Notes: generated by a model from the sequence alone, not told the origin. Counted from the first letter of the stretch, positions 1 through 10,404 are shown. The stretch is 64,000 bases of DNA from Neovahlkampfia damariscottae (GCA_016618085.1 JABLTG010000013.1:141357-205356); one strand, 5' to 3'. Numbers and translations are program-made.

Positions 1-1249
1 TGATGAATCTGTCAAGTTGTGGATAAAAAATATTTGGTTTAAGGTTCACATGTTTATATCCAAAATCAATGTTGATGAATTCTCCAGCAGAAAGTCTAAA
101 TTTTGATTTGAGAAATCTATCAATTTTCACAATCACGAATTTTTTGACTTCGTCAAACTTGATCTCGATTTGGAAGTTTCTTGAAGGAGTAAACGACAAT
201 GCCGTGATAGTAGAATCAATAACGTTAAAGTCTTCATCTAAAATTGAATTAAAATATATGGTAGCTGGTTTTTTATGATAAATTTTTGGAATCAAACGAA
301 AATCATCCTGTTTGAAAAAATAGAATTCTTTGCTGTTCAAGTGACTAAATTCAATGAAAGAATCTTTGAATTTGATGCCATTTTGATCTTCCTTGAAGTT
401 GATTTTTGAATTTAAAACTCCTTTTATGCTGAAAGTAAAAGTAGTTTTCCCTCCTTCTTCTATCGAACCTTCTAACAATTTCAATTTTAGATTGTTTATT
501 TTTATTTCATGTTCTTTTGATTTAAATCTCATTTTTTGAATTTCCAATTTATCTTCATTCAATGAGTAATAAAATTCGACTACTGAAATCATTGAAGCTT
601 TTTCTGTTCTATCAGTTATCTTTTTACAAAGGTCAGAACGATGCCCAACTAACTCAAAAAATTCCGAAAGGTTAGTCACTTCAAAGTCAATAGTTGAGTT
701 TCTATCATAGAGTAATCCAAATTCTACTGAATCAGTAAGAGATTCTGAAGCCATCCAGTGATACTCTGTTTCGAATTCTGTTCCAAAAATACCAATATTT
801 AAATACAATACAAAAGAAAAAATGAACCCAAAATGAGCACCTTCTCCATCAACATACTTTGAATTATGTGCAAATGTACTCATTATTATATCTAAAGAAT
901 CGAATTTCATCACATAATCATTAGTTTTAATTTCAATGGTCTTTTCAAATTCAAGTGTCAGTTTGATATCATCAGGTTCAATTGTCTTTCTTTCTAGCAC
1001 TGATTTTTGTTCATAATCTAACCCTCTCTTATCTATTTCATATTCTTTGCGATTTTCTAATCTTGAAAATTTTGTGAGTTTTTTTATTTCTATCTCTTGA
1101 AATGAAACAAACGAGAAAGTAGGCATTGGTGCTTCTATCTTAGATAAAAATGTTGTTAATCCACAAGGAGTTGTAAATGTGATTGTGTCATTACAAGTCG
1201 TATGGTTAAAACTCTTCAGAGCCTTAAGGACATGTAAAAGTGAAGCCAT
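1..1249 (-). CDS. Unidentified protein, 3'-truncated by window edge
   Basis: An uninterrupted reading frame runs on the minus strand from an ATG at 1249 through position 1, at least 416 codons with no stop and no obvious intron. The protein starts MASLLHVLKALKSF, is rich in charged and aromatic residues, and alternates short hydrophobic and polar stretches as a beta-rich soluble protein would. It has no signal peptide or membrane segment. A palindromic ATTGGCCAAT lies at 1265-1274, about 16 nt upstream of the start, in the position typical for genes of this window. I do not recognise a family; the beginning faintly recalls Rad9/PCNA-like clamps, but not enough to name it. That it is coding is well supported by length and codon texture; the C-terminus lies outside the window. 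Confidence 0.75.
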   Translation of the reverse strand, partial: MASLLHVLKALKSFNHTTCNDTITFTTPCGLTTFLSKIEAPMPTFSFVSFQEIEIKKLTKFSRLENRKEYEIDKRGLDYEQKSVLERKTIEPDDIKLTLEFEKTIEIKTNDYVMKFDSLDIIMSTFAHNSKYVDGEGAHFGFIFSFVLYLNIGIFGTEFETEYHWMASESLTDSVEFGLLYDRNSTIDFEVTNLSEFFELVGHRSDLCKKITDRTEKASMISVVEFYYSLNEDKLEIQKMRFKSKEHEIKINNLKLKLLEGSIEEGGKTTFTFSIKGVLNSKINFKEDQNGIKFKDSFIEFSHLNSKEFYFFKQDDFRLIPKIYHKKPATIYFNSILDEDFNVIDSTITALSFTPSRNFQIEIKFDEVKKFVIVKIDRFLKSKFRLSAGEFINIDFGYKHVNLKPNIFYPQLDRFI

Positions 1250-1363
1250 CACTGAAGTAATCTAATTGGCCAATTTCAAAAAGAGTCAAAAAAATATAAA
1301 AGACTCGGTTCAATAAAATCACTTTTATTAGTGAACAATTTTTTCCGTTAAAACAAAAATCCA

Positions 1364-1370
1364 CCAATCA
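1364..1370 (+). promoter_or_regulatory. CCAAT box of the secreted nuclease gene
   Basis: CCAATCA, 35 nt before the ATG at 1406. One of many identical elements at this position in the window. Confidence 0.55.
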
Positions 1371-1405
1371 TTCTTTACAAATTTGATTGGTTGCAAAGAA
1401 AGAAA

Positions 1406-2390
1406 ATGAAGTTTGCTATTTGCCTCACGTTACTTTTCTTTGTTTACTTTACATTTGCTGACATATCAGACACAGTAATAAATAAAAGAAGAGAAGCTTT
1501 CCAAAAATTAAGTGACAAACAAAAAGAAGAAAAGATGAAAACTTCAGTAGCAAAGTATTTGAAAAAATACCCAAAAACCTCTGCTAAAGAAGCTTCATAT
1601 TTTGTAGGAGCACAATACTATTCAAGTTTATCCGCTAAAAGTATTATTGAAATGTACAAATCAACATTCAAAAAAAATGACAGACAAGAGTGTTATAACA
1701 AATGTGCACTTCAACATCAAATGTGTACTGTTAGATGTTTAATGGTACCTGATAGAAAAAAATGTGAAGAACAATGTGATTTGACAATTAAAGCGTGCAA
1801 CAAAATTTGTAATGATAAATACCCTTTTTTTACAGAAAAAAAAATCAAAGGAACCAATGTTGTAGTTAGAAAATTTAAAAATTATGAAGTCTATTTTGAT
1901 CAAGTAAGAGCTCATGCCATCAATTCAACACAATGGGGCTGGATTGATAATCCAGGTAAAAAAAAAAAAAAAAGTCCATTAACTATAAATAGGTGACAGA
2001 CCAAATTGGAGAAATGATCCATATTCAAGAATTAAACATACAGATTATATTGGAGTTGGATATGATCGAGGACATCTTTCACCATACAATATTCTTGGCT
2101 ACGATTCAATGAATATCATTAATGCAGTTCCTCAACTCCCATGCCACAATAGAGGCGTTTGGGGTCAATTTGAAGACTTTGTTGAAAAGAATTACAAAGG
2201 TGAAAAAGTTGTTACACTTGCTTTATATGAAAATAATGACAAATTGGATACTGCAAATGGTCCTCTTTATATTCCAACCAAATTCTGCAAAGTTATAAGA
2301 GGAAAGAAACATTGTATGATTCACGATGAAAAAGTTTGTGGTATCAAATGGTGTGATTCATTAGTTCCAAAAATTGTCAGTTCTTGTTAA
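1406..2390 (+). CDS. Secreted DNA/RNA non-specific endonuclease (NUC1-like)
   Basis: Two exons, 1406-1955 and 1993-2390, around a 37-nt intron give 315 aa. The N-terminus MKFAICLTLLFFVYFTF is a signal peptide. A cysteine-rich insert follows (about residues 92-133, with CYNKC and CEEQC patterns). The second exon has the ββα-metal catalytic motif DRGHLSP and the downstream NAVPQ...HNRGVW...E block, which carries the metal-binding Asn and Glu-helix of the Endonuclease_NS family. In that family the His is the general base and the Asn holds Mg2+. The enzyme should cleave DNA and RNA without sequence preference, outside the cell or in phagosomes. An upstream in-frame TTG was rejected because the ATG at 1406 starts exactly at the signal peptide. 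CCAATCA at 1364-1370 lies 35 nt upstream. The Cys-rich insert is unusual for the family. Confidence 0.82.
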
Positions 2391-2600
2391 TAAACATTCC
2401 ATATTGACCAATCAATGCTTTTTTCTCAAGTTAAATCAATTTCCTTGCATGACACAAGAATATTCTTTTGAAGAAATTTGCTAAAGAAGATACAAAAATC
2501 AAATTCAAAAGTCCAACAAGTCTCATTATTCATCATTCGTTTATTGAACCAATCGGAATTGTTTTTAGTTTCGGTTAATACCAAAGAGTCGGAGTTGAAA

Positions 2601-3458
2601 ATGAAATTGAAGTTTTTCTTCATTTTTTGTCTTTTAGTTTCTCTTATTTCATGTCGACTTGTGAAATCAAGAGAGTATAAGTTAATGTTAAAGTTGGAAA
2701 AATTCTCAGGAAATCCTGATGCTGATGCTCAAAGGTTTTGGAAAGAAATGAAAAGCTTTTTAGTTGAAAGAAATTTCAAAAACATAACTGGAAATCCAGT
2801 TCCTTCACCTCTTCAAGAAGTTTATTTTTATGACACTAAAGGTGTTTGTTTATTATACAAAAACAATTTGATTTTAAGAAAAAGAATTGAATTTGAAAAT
2901 GGAACTTTTTCAAAAATATTAACTTTAAAAACAAGAAGTACAGATCGTTATATTTCTGGAAATATTAAAGTTGTCAATAGAAATTCATCATTTGTTGAAG
3001 TCAAAACTAAATTTGAAGAGGACATAAAACCTCCTTTTCAGAATTCATTTTCATATTCCGCTTCAGCTGAAATGACATCAGAACCAAATACTTTAAGAAA
3101 TACATCAGTATTTTTCAATAATATAGAAGAATTAGACTTTGATTTTTTGGATAAAGAACTTTTTCCAGTTGGAGGTGTTTTTACAAGAGTCTATAAAAAT
3201 ATGGAATTCTCAATGACTGATAAATATTCTTCTGATATAGTTTTGACATTATGGTTTGATAAAACGACAAAGAAATTAGGAATAGCCGAATTTTCATTTA
3301 AATTAAAGGATAAAAAGGAAGATTTTGATTATGAAGTTGCAAGAAATGCGAAAGATTTTTATAAAGATCTTCAAGAAAAGTTTTCATGGGGTGATTCCAA
3401 ATCTTCCTATAAAACAGAGTGGTTGTATAAGAGAGGAAATATTTGTTCTATTGTATAA
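2601..3458 (+). CDS. Secreted protein, possible CYTH-like fold
   Basis: Single-exon gene of 285 aa. The ATG at 2601 begins a clear signal peptide (MKLKFFFIFCLLVSLISC), so the longer upstream in-frame extension is not used. The mature part starts REYKLMLKLE and contains strand-rich basic/acidic patterns (LLYKNNLILRKR, KILTLKTRS, KFEEDI) and a C-terminal YKTEWLYKR. This is how triphosphate-tunnel (CYTH-like) proteins look, although the canonical ExExK start is not intact. The fold call is my inference and weak; function is unknown. Several NxS/T sites fit secretion. CCAAT at 2549-2553 lies about 47 nt upstream. The neighbouring nuclease gene is also secreted. Confidence 0.6.
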   Translation: MKLKFFFIFCLLVSLISCRLVKSREYKLMLKLEKFSGNPDADAQRFWKEMKSFLVERNFKNITGNPVPSPLQEVYFYDTKGVCLLYKNNLILRKRIEFENGTFSKILTLKTRSTDRYISGNIKVVNRNSSFVEVKTKFEEDIKPPFQNSFSYSASAEMTSEPNTLRNTSVFFNNIEELDFDFLDKELFPVGGVFTRVYKNMEFSMTDKYSSDIVLTLWFDKTTKKLGIAEFSFKLKDKKEDFDYEVARNAKDFYKDLQEKFSWGDSKSSYKTEWLYKRGNICSIV

Positions 3459-3509
3459 CATGTAATTAGTCACGTAATACGAATAAATCTTGGGTTTTCA
3501 ACTTAAAGT

Positions 3510-3826
3510 CTATGGTTTCAATGTTATATACTTCTTGAATGTACAAAGAGCAGCAATATGTTTGCATAAATTGTTTTCATTTTCATCATTTCTAAAATCG
3601 ACATGAACAACTAAAAAATGGTGTTTTTGATGTTTCATTCCAATATGATATTTAACGTCAAACAATGTTGTGATTTGCATTTTAACATTCAATCTTTGGA
3701 TCTTTGAATGAAGTGAGTTTTTGTGTTGTACTTCCACTTCTTTTGATCATCATTAAATGAAATGCGATGGTAAAAAGCAAAATGTTGGTCAGAGAAAATT
3801 GTCTTGATTTGGTTGTCTTTCACATG
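3510..3826 (-). pseudogene. Degenerate protein-like ORF with a frameshift
   Basis: On the minus strand two overlapping frames read like protein. The first, from about 3826 (HVKDNQIK, FAFYHRISF), stops at about 3683. The second continues to a TAG at 3510 (KHHFLVVHVDF, ending ITLKP). Both frames contain IQR at the switch point, where CAAAGAT is repeated in close succession, so a small tandem duplication could have shifted the frame. No GT/AG pair rescues it and there is no convincing ATG. I cannot name a family. It could also be the tail of a gene with an intron I failed to place. It fills most of the 499-bp gap between its neighbours. Confidence 0.3.
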
Positions 3827-3929
3827 TCAGTAACACGAACTGATGTTTTTCATCACACATTAAAAAGGAATTCTTTGAAATAAAAACTTTAAAAGGAAAA
3901 AACAACATAAAATTATGGGTCTAAAGCAT

Positions 3930-3936
3930 CCAATCA
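3930..3936 (+). promoter_or_regulatory. CCAAT box of the rhomboid-like gene
   Basis: CCAATCA, 21 nt before the ATG at 3958; it supports the choice of that start for a gene visible only after splicing. Confidence 0.55.
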
Positions 3937-3957
3937 AATTTTTTCATTCCTTGGAGA

Positions 3958-4577
3958 ATGAAAGGAAAAACACCATCAAAACTCTCCATATTTTTGATAT
4001 CACTAATCTCTTCTATTCATCTGATCAATTTTATCACAAAAGTAAATAAAAAAACAAACTAAAACCTTATAGTCAAATTTTTCAACAATTTTCTGTTCAT
4101 CTCCTCATGGATTTTTTTATTACTCAGAAATTACTAAATTATTTATTTCACCACTTATTCATGGATCATTTTTTCATTTATTTTTGAGTTGTTGTTTAAT
4201 TTTGTTAAATCAAAATTTGGAGACGAGAATTGGAACCTTGAATTATCTTAAATTAATATTGAAGATTCATTCATTTTCATTAATTTTATATTATTTGATC
4301 AGTTTTATCTTTTTCAGGATAACTGGATGGTTTGTTATTTTTTTCAATTTTTATTTTTAGGAGCATTGTTTCAATGTATTTTTATAAACCATTTATAAAT
4401 TGTTCATATGGTTTTATTTCAATTTTATCAGGTTTATTCATTTATAACTTTGAATTTAATGCCACTTTTTTAATTTATTTTTTGTCAATTTTGATCTCAA
4501 TTTTTTTTGAAAATGATTTTTACTCATGTTGTTATTCAATGATTGTAGGATACTTAATTTATACAATTGAAAAATAG
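3958..4577 (+). CDS. Rhomboid-like multi-pass membrane protein, probably inactive
   Basis: Three exons (3958-4041, 4073-4329, 4361-4577) around two 31-nt introns give 185 aa. The protein has several hydrophobic helices and a luminal-loop signature SPLIHGSFFHLFLS followed by LETRIGTLNYLKL. This matches the H-rich helix 2 and 'G...lE...Gt' pattern of rhomboid superfamily proteins. The active-site GxSG is not present; the equivalent region reads SYGFISILSG, so a non-proteolytic relative (UBAC2, TMEM115 or derlin type) is more likely. It would sit in the ER/Golgi membrane. CCAATCA at 3930-3936, 21 nt before the ATG, supports this start. The family call is inference from pattern; the exon structure is well supported by phase. 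Confidence 0.6.
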
Positions 4578-4719
4578 AACTAATAGAATACAAAAGCAAT
4601 GACGACAATTTTGAAACAGAATTACTTGAAAATTCTGAGTTTTCAAAATGGTAAACCAGCAAATAGTCTCTACTGTCAAAAAAAATAAATTTTTATTTTA
4701 TTTTAGTAAAATTGTTGTT

Positions 4720-4726
4720 CCAATCA
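4720..4726 (+). promoter_or_regulatory. CCAAT box of SCAI
   Basis: CCAATCA, 17 nt before the ATG at 4744. Confidence 0.6.
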
Positions 4727-4743
4727 AATCAAACCAACAAAAA

Positions 4744-6259
4744 ATGGACGAAGACCAAACAATTCAAGAATTTAAAAACTTGGTTCAAAGATCACAGACA
4801 TATTTCTTAAGTCTAAGGTGAATAAAAATGAAAAAAAAAATTAACCAAAACAAAGAGAGTTGCCAATTTCAGGAAATGATAAAGTTTGGCAACTTTATTT
4901 TAAAAAAAGTTTTGAAGCTTATACACAATTATGGAAATTTCAACAAGATTATAGACCTATTTTGGATGCTAAAAAAGCTTTAAAACGTTGGGAAATTGGT
5001 GAAATAGCTTCAAAAATTGCTCAACTTTATTATCACTATTAGTAAATTAAAAAGATTTAATTTATTGAAAAAATAGTTTAAGAACAAGTGAATTATCATA
5101 TTTAGAAGAATCTTTTACATTTTACAGTGCCATTGAAGAAAGAAAGTATTTTGAAAATTTAACAAATGAAAAAAATTTAAAATCAATCTTTATTAAAAAA
5201 TTGAGATATTTTCTTCGTTTTATTTTGGTTTGTATATTACAAAATAAACATGAAAAAGTTTTAAATATCATTGAAATTTTCAAAAAAAATTTAAAAGTAT
5301 TCGAAGAAATTAATGAAGATGTTGATGTTGAAAATTATCCATTGTCTCCAACTGAAAAAAATTTAGGTGATTGGAAATTAGTGATCAAAGAGTTGGAAAA
5401 ATTTATGAATTTTAAAAATTTAATTCATATTTCAAATGAAAAAAAGTTAAAAACAAAACCATTTAATTTTATCGAATCAAATTCAATTTCGATGAGTATC
5501 ATAATTGGAAATAATGATAAACAAATTAAGTATAGTGAATTATCGTTGGATATGTTTAGAATATTACATTCTTTAGAAAGAAGCGAAAAAAATCCAAAAA
5601 AAATATTGCTTTATCGACCAACATTTTCATTGGTTTTAAACTCATTATCAAATTCGTTTTATGAGATGAAAAAAAACGAAATTTTATTATTTTATTTGAA
5701 TTCAAATTCTAATGAAAAATCTATTTTAATGAGAGATAATGAAATATTTGCAGTTGATGATTTAATGCCATTCACAAGAAAACCTGTTTTTTTGATTGTC
5801 GAATCAAAATTTTTTGATTCAATGATTCCTTCAAAAAATCGATTTGAATCACCTTTTATTGGATTATTTTCAAATGATTTAAATCAATCAATTGATGGAG
5901 TCGCAATGATGACTTGGTTTTTAACAAATCCAGTTGAAGCAATATGTTATTTATTTGAAATTAAAAATATAGAACAAGATCAATACGAAAAAATAGATGA
6001 AATTCTAAACAAACTTTACAATGAAATTATCATATTATTGATTAGTTTGAATGAAGAATTAAATACTTCATTCAAATTCTTTTTAGGGAATTCATTCACG
6101 AGACAATTCCTTTTAAGATTTATTATTTATTTTTCGTTTTTAAACATTTTAAAAAAACCAAATCAACCATTGATTTATCCAAATTTGACGAATGAAATTT
6201 TTAAAGGTGCAGTGTTCGAAAGTGCTTTCCAAAAAATTTCAAACATTTTAAAAAAATAA
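4744..6259 (+). CDS. SCAI: SCAI family protein
   Basis: Three exons (4744-4817, 4856-5041, 5077-6259) with 38- and 35-nt introns give 480 aa. Homology to SCAI (suppressor of cancer cell invasion) is clear: LWKFQQDYR, LKRWEIGEIASKIAQLYYHYY, RTSELSYLEESF, LLYRPTF and DLMPFTRKPVFLIVES match the family's most conserved blocks in order. In animals SCAI binds the MRTF/SRF coactivator and also acts in 53BP1-linked DNA repair; the role in protists is not known. The first 3' splice site was chosen at 4855 because it restores the family pattern LRELP before the conserved W. CCAATCA at 4720-4726 lies 17 nt before the ATG. No signal peptide or membrane segment is seen. Confidence 0.9.
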
Positions 6260-6262
6260 ATT

Positions 6263-6636
6263 TTATTTCTTTTCTTTTAATTTTTCAATAATTGGTGCCA
6301 TTGCTTCTTTCATTGATTCAATAAATGCTTCTTCAGGTTCGTCTTGAAAAGGTGCTGTCATGAAAGAAAAGTATTCATCACGAGAAATAACTAGATTTCT
6401 TTTAATTTAATTTTTCAAACCTCCATCTTTATTTTTATCCATAATATCGTATTGTTCTTTGTCTTCTTTATCAAACTTTTCTCCTAATTTTTTTTTGACG
6501 GAAACAATTTCGTCAAGAGAAATAAGACCATTATTATCTTGGTCAACCACTGAGAAAAATTAAATTAAAAATAATCTTAACAATCAAAATATTCATTGAG
6601 GATTGGCGTCAGTGCTTCGAGGATCTTGGAAGACAT
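6263..6636 (-). CDS. Small EF-hand calcium-binding protein
   Basis: Three exons (6636-6582, 6549-6421, 6390-6263) with 32- and 30-nt introns give 103 aa. Two canonical EF-hand loops are visible, DQDNNGLISLDE and DKNKDGVISRDE; the second is completed only after splicing, which supports the join. The rest is helical and acidic/basic (MSSKILEALTPIL at the start, KLKEKK at the end). It should be a soluble Ca2+ sensor or buffer. The stop lies 3 nt beyond the stop of the convergent SCAI gene. I see no perfect CCAAT just upstream, an exception here. Confidence 0.8.
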
Positions 6637-6683
6637 GTTTTTTTTATAAGAACAATTTGATTCGTTAAAAAATAAAAATAAAT

Positions 6684-8954
6684 TTATTTGTAAAATTCTT
6701 TTGGGAATTTCAATTCATCAACCATTACTTGATCATTACCAATATATTCAGGGGTAAATACTAATAAATATCTTGTAATAACAATATTTTCATCTGACAA
6801 AATTTAAATAAGAATTTAAATGTTTTACCTGTTGCAACATATCCCCAGTCATGTGAATTATATCCTTTACCTTGTAAAATTTCACATAATGCCATACATC
6901 TAATTGATTTATAAGTTGAATTCTTCCAATCTGCATCACTTTGATGCATATATCCAATTGAAGTTTGCATATTTTTTGCAAGATAAATTCCTGCACCAGC
7001 TGCGGCACCTGCTGACATTTTTGAAGTATTACTATAATTTTTAAGACCTGATCTCAAAATACAATGCCAATTTCCACATCCTGATCCATGAAATGCATAA
7101 AAACTACCTTGTGATTTCTTCTTTTTTGAAAATAGAGCTTCTCTTTCCGGATTTGATGATACCATAATAAATTGATCAATACCTTTAGGAATTCCACCAA
7201 TCAATTTGTCTTTTGGAACTGGAATTAAATATGAACGATTTGATGAAATAATCCAACTTAAAAGTGGAAATAATTTCTTTTCAGTTTTCAATAAATAAGA
7301 ATGAAGTGCTTTTTCTTCTCCTCCTGAATTTTTAACAATATCTTTTATAGATGGCATTTTATCCAATAAGCTCATGACATCAGTACCAACTTTTGTTTCA
7401 TCTTTTTTTTTTAATTCTAATACAGATGTTGGTTGGGGTGATAATTCTCTCACTCCATTGGATGTGACTGCCATTCTTGCAGCTGTGTAAGTTAAATACA
7501 ATAATAAATCAACTACAATTGCATTTGTATTGATTTCATTCATGATATCAACACCTAGACCATATTGTTCGGATGAATGAATACATAATTGTCTTTCACA
7601 TATTGTAGGTTTGAAACCTTCAAATCCTAATTCTTGATCACATATAATACAATTGTTTGCACAGTTTGTAACTTTAAAATTCAAGTAGGAATATAATCCA
7701 ATGAATAAATTTCCAGATTCAAATAAATCTGTTGATAAAGTATCTCCATTCATGATCATTTCTTCTGTTTTTGAAAACTTGAAAAATTAAATAAAATTCA
7801 ACAATCTCTTACAATGTCATCTTTTTCAGTTTCATATTTTTTAGCTGTGGTTTCATTCATTAATGCATTTGCTGCCAAGTTCTAATGAAAATTGTTAAAA
7901 AAAATTTTTTAACAATTTTTTTACAATATCTTCTTTTGTATCTTCAAGTGCATAATATGCTACTTTATAAGAAAATCCCATATCTCGTAATGTTTGTATT
8001 TTTGTTTCGTCTATTGAATCATTATAGTTTTTCTTTTGTTTTGTTTTAAAAATTAAATTAAATGGATCAAAAAGTTTGAATGATTCTTTGGTTGAAATTG
8101 TTTCAATTTTTTTTGTGTTCATTTTTGATTTATTTGACCATGTTTGAGTTAAAATTGTTGAAATTCTATTATCTAAATACCAAATTAAAAGCCCAAATTG
8201 TGTTTTTTTGTCTTTAATTTCAGGTTTACTTAAATCTACATCAGAGGTTTGATAAATACCATTTTTTGCAATTCTGGGAGCCTAAAAAAAAGGTTTTAAT
8301 TTCTTTTTTCATTTTATTCTTACAATTGAAGTGTCAAGATAATTTACATCAAATTCAAGCTAATAATGTCATGTTAAAAAATATAAATTTTTTTTTTACT
8401 TCAACAACGATTCTTCTGTGTTTATCAATATTTATAGCACATGCATTCCAATGAGACATCCAATTTACACTTACAGCAACTCTAATTAAAAAGTATGAAT
8501 TAAAATTGACAGCTCCAAGGTGTGGTGATTTGATAACTTTATTTCCAGCTTGAATGTCTTGAAATAATTTTTCAAAAGTTTCATCAATTTCTTCTTTTTC
8601 ATTAAAATCAAACTGATTATTCATCGCTGATAAAGGTGTTTGGGAATCTAAACCAGAAGATAATGACGTTGGTGTGACAAGACCAGAGTCTTCAATAAAT
8701 TTGAGTCTTTGATCATCAAATTTTTTTAATATTCCTTCTAAAGCTTCTACATCTTTGTTACAGATTACTATTTCTTCTTTGTCTTGGTATTTGAAGGAAA
8801 ATTTTTTGTTTCCCAAGTCTTTCATGACAACAGTGAATTCTTCTTCAATGATATCAATTCCAAAGGTTAAAATTTTTTCTTTTTCGTTGAATTTGTATTC
8901 TGTTACAAGATCAAGTTCAACGTATGGGACAAACACTTCGTTGACAGAGTTCAT
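6684..8954 (-). CDS. PARP6/PARP8-type ADP-ribosyltransferase with UBA domain
   Basis: Six exons (8954-8400, 8359-8324, 8281-7925, 7881-7813, 7777-6829, 6793-6684), all joined in phase by 30-43 nt introns, give 691 aa. The C-terminal half matches PARP6/PARP8: a Cys cluster CIICDQELGF, then LLSWIISSNRS, then the catalytic start YAFHGSG..NWHCILRSGL, GIYLAKN and RCMALCEIL. PARP6/8 enzymes transfer single ADP-ribose units to proteins. A region around residues 292-332 (LRDMGFSYKVAYYALEDT, completed across an intron to NLAANALM) is a good UBA domain, suggesting ubiquitin binding. The N-terminus is strand-rich and of unknown fold. TGATTGG at 8958-8964 lies 3 nt from the start codon. Family call firm; UBA call good. 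Confidence 0.88.
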
Positions 8955-8957
8955 TTT

Positions 8958-8964
8958 TGATTGG
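8958..8964 (-). promoter_or_regulatory. CCAAT box of the PARP6/8-type gene
   Basis: CCAATCA read on the minus strand, 3 nt from the start codon at 8954, so the transcript must start almost at the ATG or the box lies in the leader. Confidence 0.55.
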
Positions 8965-9018
8965 TTTGCTAAAAATAGATGTTGTGGATATTTTAAATAC
9001 AGATGAAGTTTGAATCAT

Positions 9019-10251
9019 TTATTCAATTTGAACTTCATCAAATGATTCATTTTTTTTCTCATTTTGTTCGATCAATGACTCAGAATCTTTTTCAATTTTC
9101 TTATTTTCTTCTTCATCTTCAAGCACAAAATGATTTTGATCAAAGGTGTTTTTTACTTGATCATCTTCATCATTTGAAGAATATAATTCAATTTTTTTGA
9201 AGGATTGTTTTTTTTCTTCTTCTTCTAATAATGAATATTTTTTTAAATTTTGTTGTTCATCATCATGATACCAAATTATACATATTGATTTATTACCATC
9301 TGCTGTCCATTCAAAATTCTTTGAAATAATGTTATAATTATTCTTTTGAATCCATTCAATGGATGCTTGAATATTTTTTGAATGAATAATTTCAGAATTT
9401 TTTAAATACCCTTCAATTTTGTTTAAATCAAAATCACATGTATTGTAAAATAATTTAGCTTTTAAATCATATTGAGTATCTAATGATTCAACATCATTTA
9501 ATGTTGCTCTATCAAAACAAGGTAAAACTAAGTATCCTTGTTCATTCATTATTTTGTTATACTTGTTATGTGCTTCTTTGATGAAGAAATCTTTAAATTT
9601 TAAAGTTACAATAACAAGTGGTTGTATTATACTTGGACTTGTTGTAATGTCTAATATATCCAAATCTGATTTATAATCTTCAGAGAATTCAAGTACACGA
9701 GTTAACAATCCATAAAAATTTGAAAGTTGATCACCAGCACCTCCTGCGACTGTAACTTGTTGACCATGCTTAAAATGAATTTGTTTTATAGATGTATCAT
9801 TTTCAAGTGAAAATTGAAGAAGTAAATTCCTTTCAAAAATGGATCCAGGAATAAATATTTGTAGTTGTATTGTTCCAATTTTTTGTTCAGCAGTTGTGAG
9901 AAAGTCAACATCAAAAATTGTATTTTTATCATGTTCAAAAGTCTTACAACTGAAAAAAGCTTGTCCAAGTATACTGTTTGAAAAAGTACCTTTTGATTCA
10001 AGTGAAACTCTGTAGTTTTTTGCATCTGGATGTTTTATTAAATTAAATACCAATGGATTATTAATAAAAGAAAATCCTTCTTGTGATATTTCTTTGAAAG
10101 TTATAGTTGGTGGTTGTGGAGCTAAAATTTTGCCATTATTGTCTGTTGTTACTACTCTAAGGACAACATTTGTAAGTGGTTGTGAGATATTCAAGAGACT
10201 TAATACAGAGATTGTTGTTGTTGTTGTTGGTGTTAATGCTTGATTACCCAT
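9019..10251 (-). CDS. Unknown protein, paralogue of the gene at 20939-22242
   Basis: Single-exon gene of 410 aa starting MGNQALTP, so Gly2 could be N-myristoylated. The first 150 residues look like a beta-sandwich, possibly C2-like (inference). The middle shares an order of motifs with the 20939 gene: 'PLVIVTLKFKDFFIKEA' here matches 'AIIATIKFRKNFVEEA' there, and 'SICIIWYHDDEQQ' matches 'SFFIIWYYVLNQQ'. The last 80 residues are low-complexity and acidic/lysine-rich (EEEEKKQ, DEEEN). I do not recognise the family. No introns, whereas the paralogue has one near its 5' end. ATTGG at 10295-10299 lies about 44 nt upstream. Confidence 0.75.
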   Translation of the reverse strand: MGNQALTPTTTTTISVLSLLNISQPLTNVVLRVVTTDNNGKILAPQPPTITFKEISQEGFSFINNPLVFNLIKHPDAKNYRVSLESKGTFSNSILGQAFFSCKTFEHDKNTIFDVDFLTTAEQKIGTIQLQIFIPGSIFERNLLLQFSLENDTSIKQIHFKHGQQVTVAGGAGDQLSNFYGLLTRVLEFSEDYKSDLDILDITTSPSIIQPLVIVTLKFKDFFIKEAHNKYNKIMNEQGYLVLPCFDRATLNDVESLDTQYDLKAKLFYNTCDFDLNKIEGYLKNSEIIHSKNIQASIEWIQKNNYNIISKNFEWTADGNKSICIIWYHDDEQQNLKKYSLLEEEEKKQSFKKIELYSSNDEDDQVKNTFDQNHFVLEDEEENKKIEKDSESLIEQNEKKNESFDEVQIE

Positions 10252-10404
10252 TCTATTCTGAAGTTGTGATTTGTTTGAGGTTTAGATGTGTTTTATTGGA
10301 CAAACATCCGGAGATTAGAATGTGAACTATTTTTGGGAAATCTAATTTTAAACATTAAAAATTAAAAGGAAGATTAAAAAATTTCATGTTCTTGAAACAA
10401 AAAT

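Noticed and set aside
9003-9200. Plus-strand frame opposite the acidic tail of the gene at 9019
   Set aside because: Phe/His-rich mirror of a Glu/Lys-rich tail; no start context or homology.
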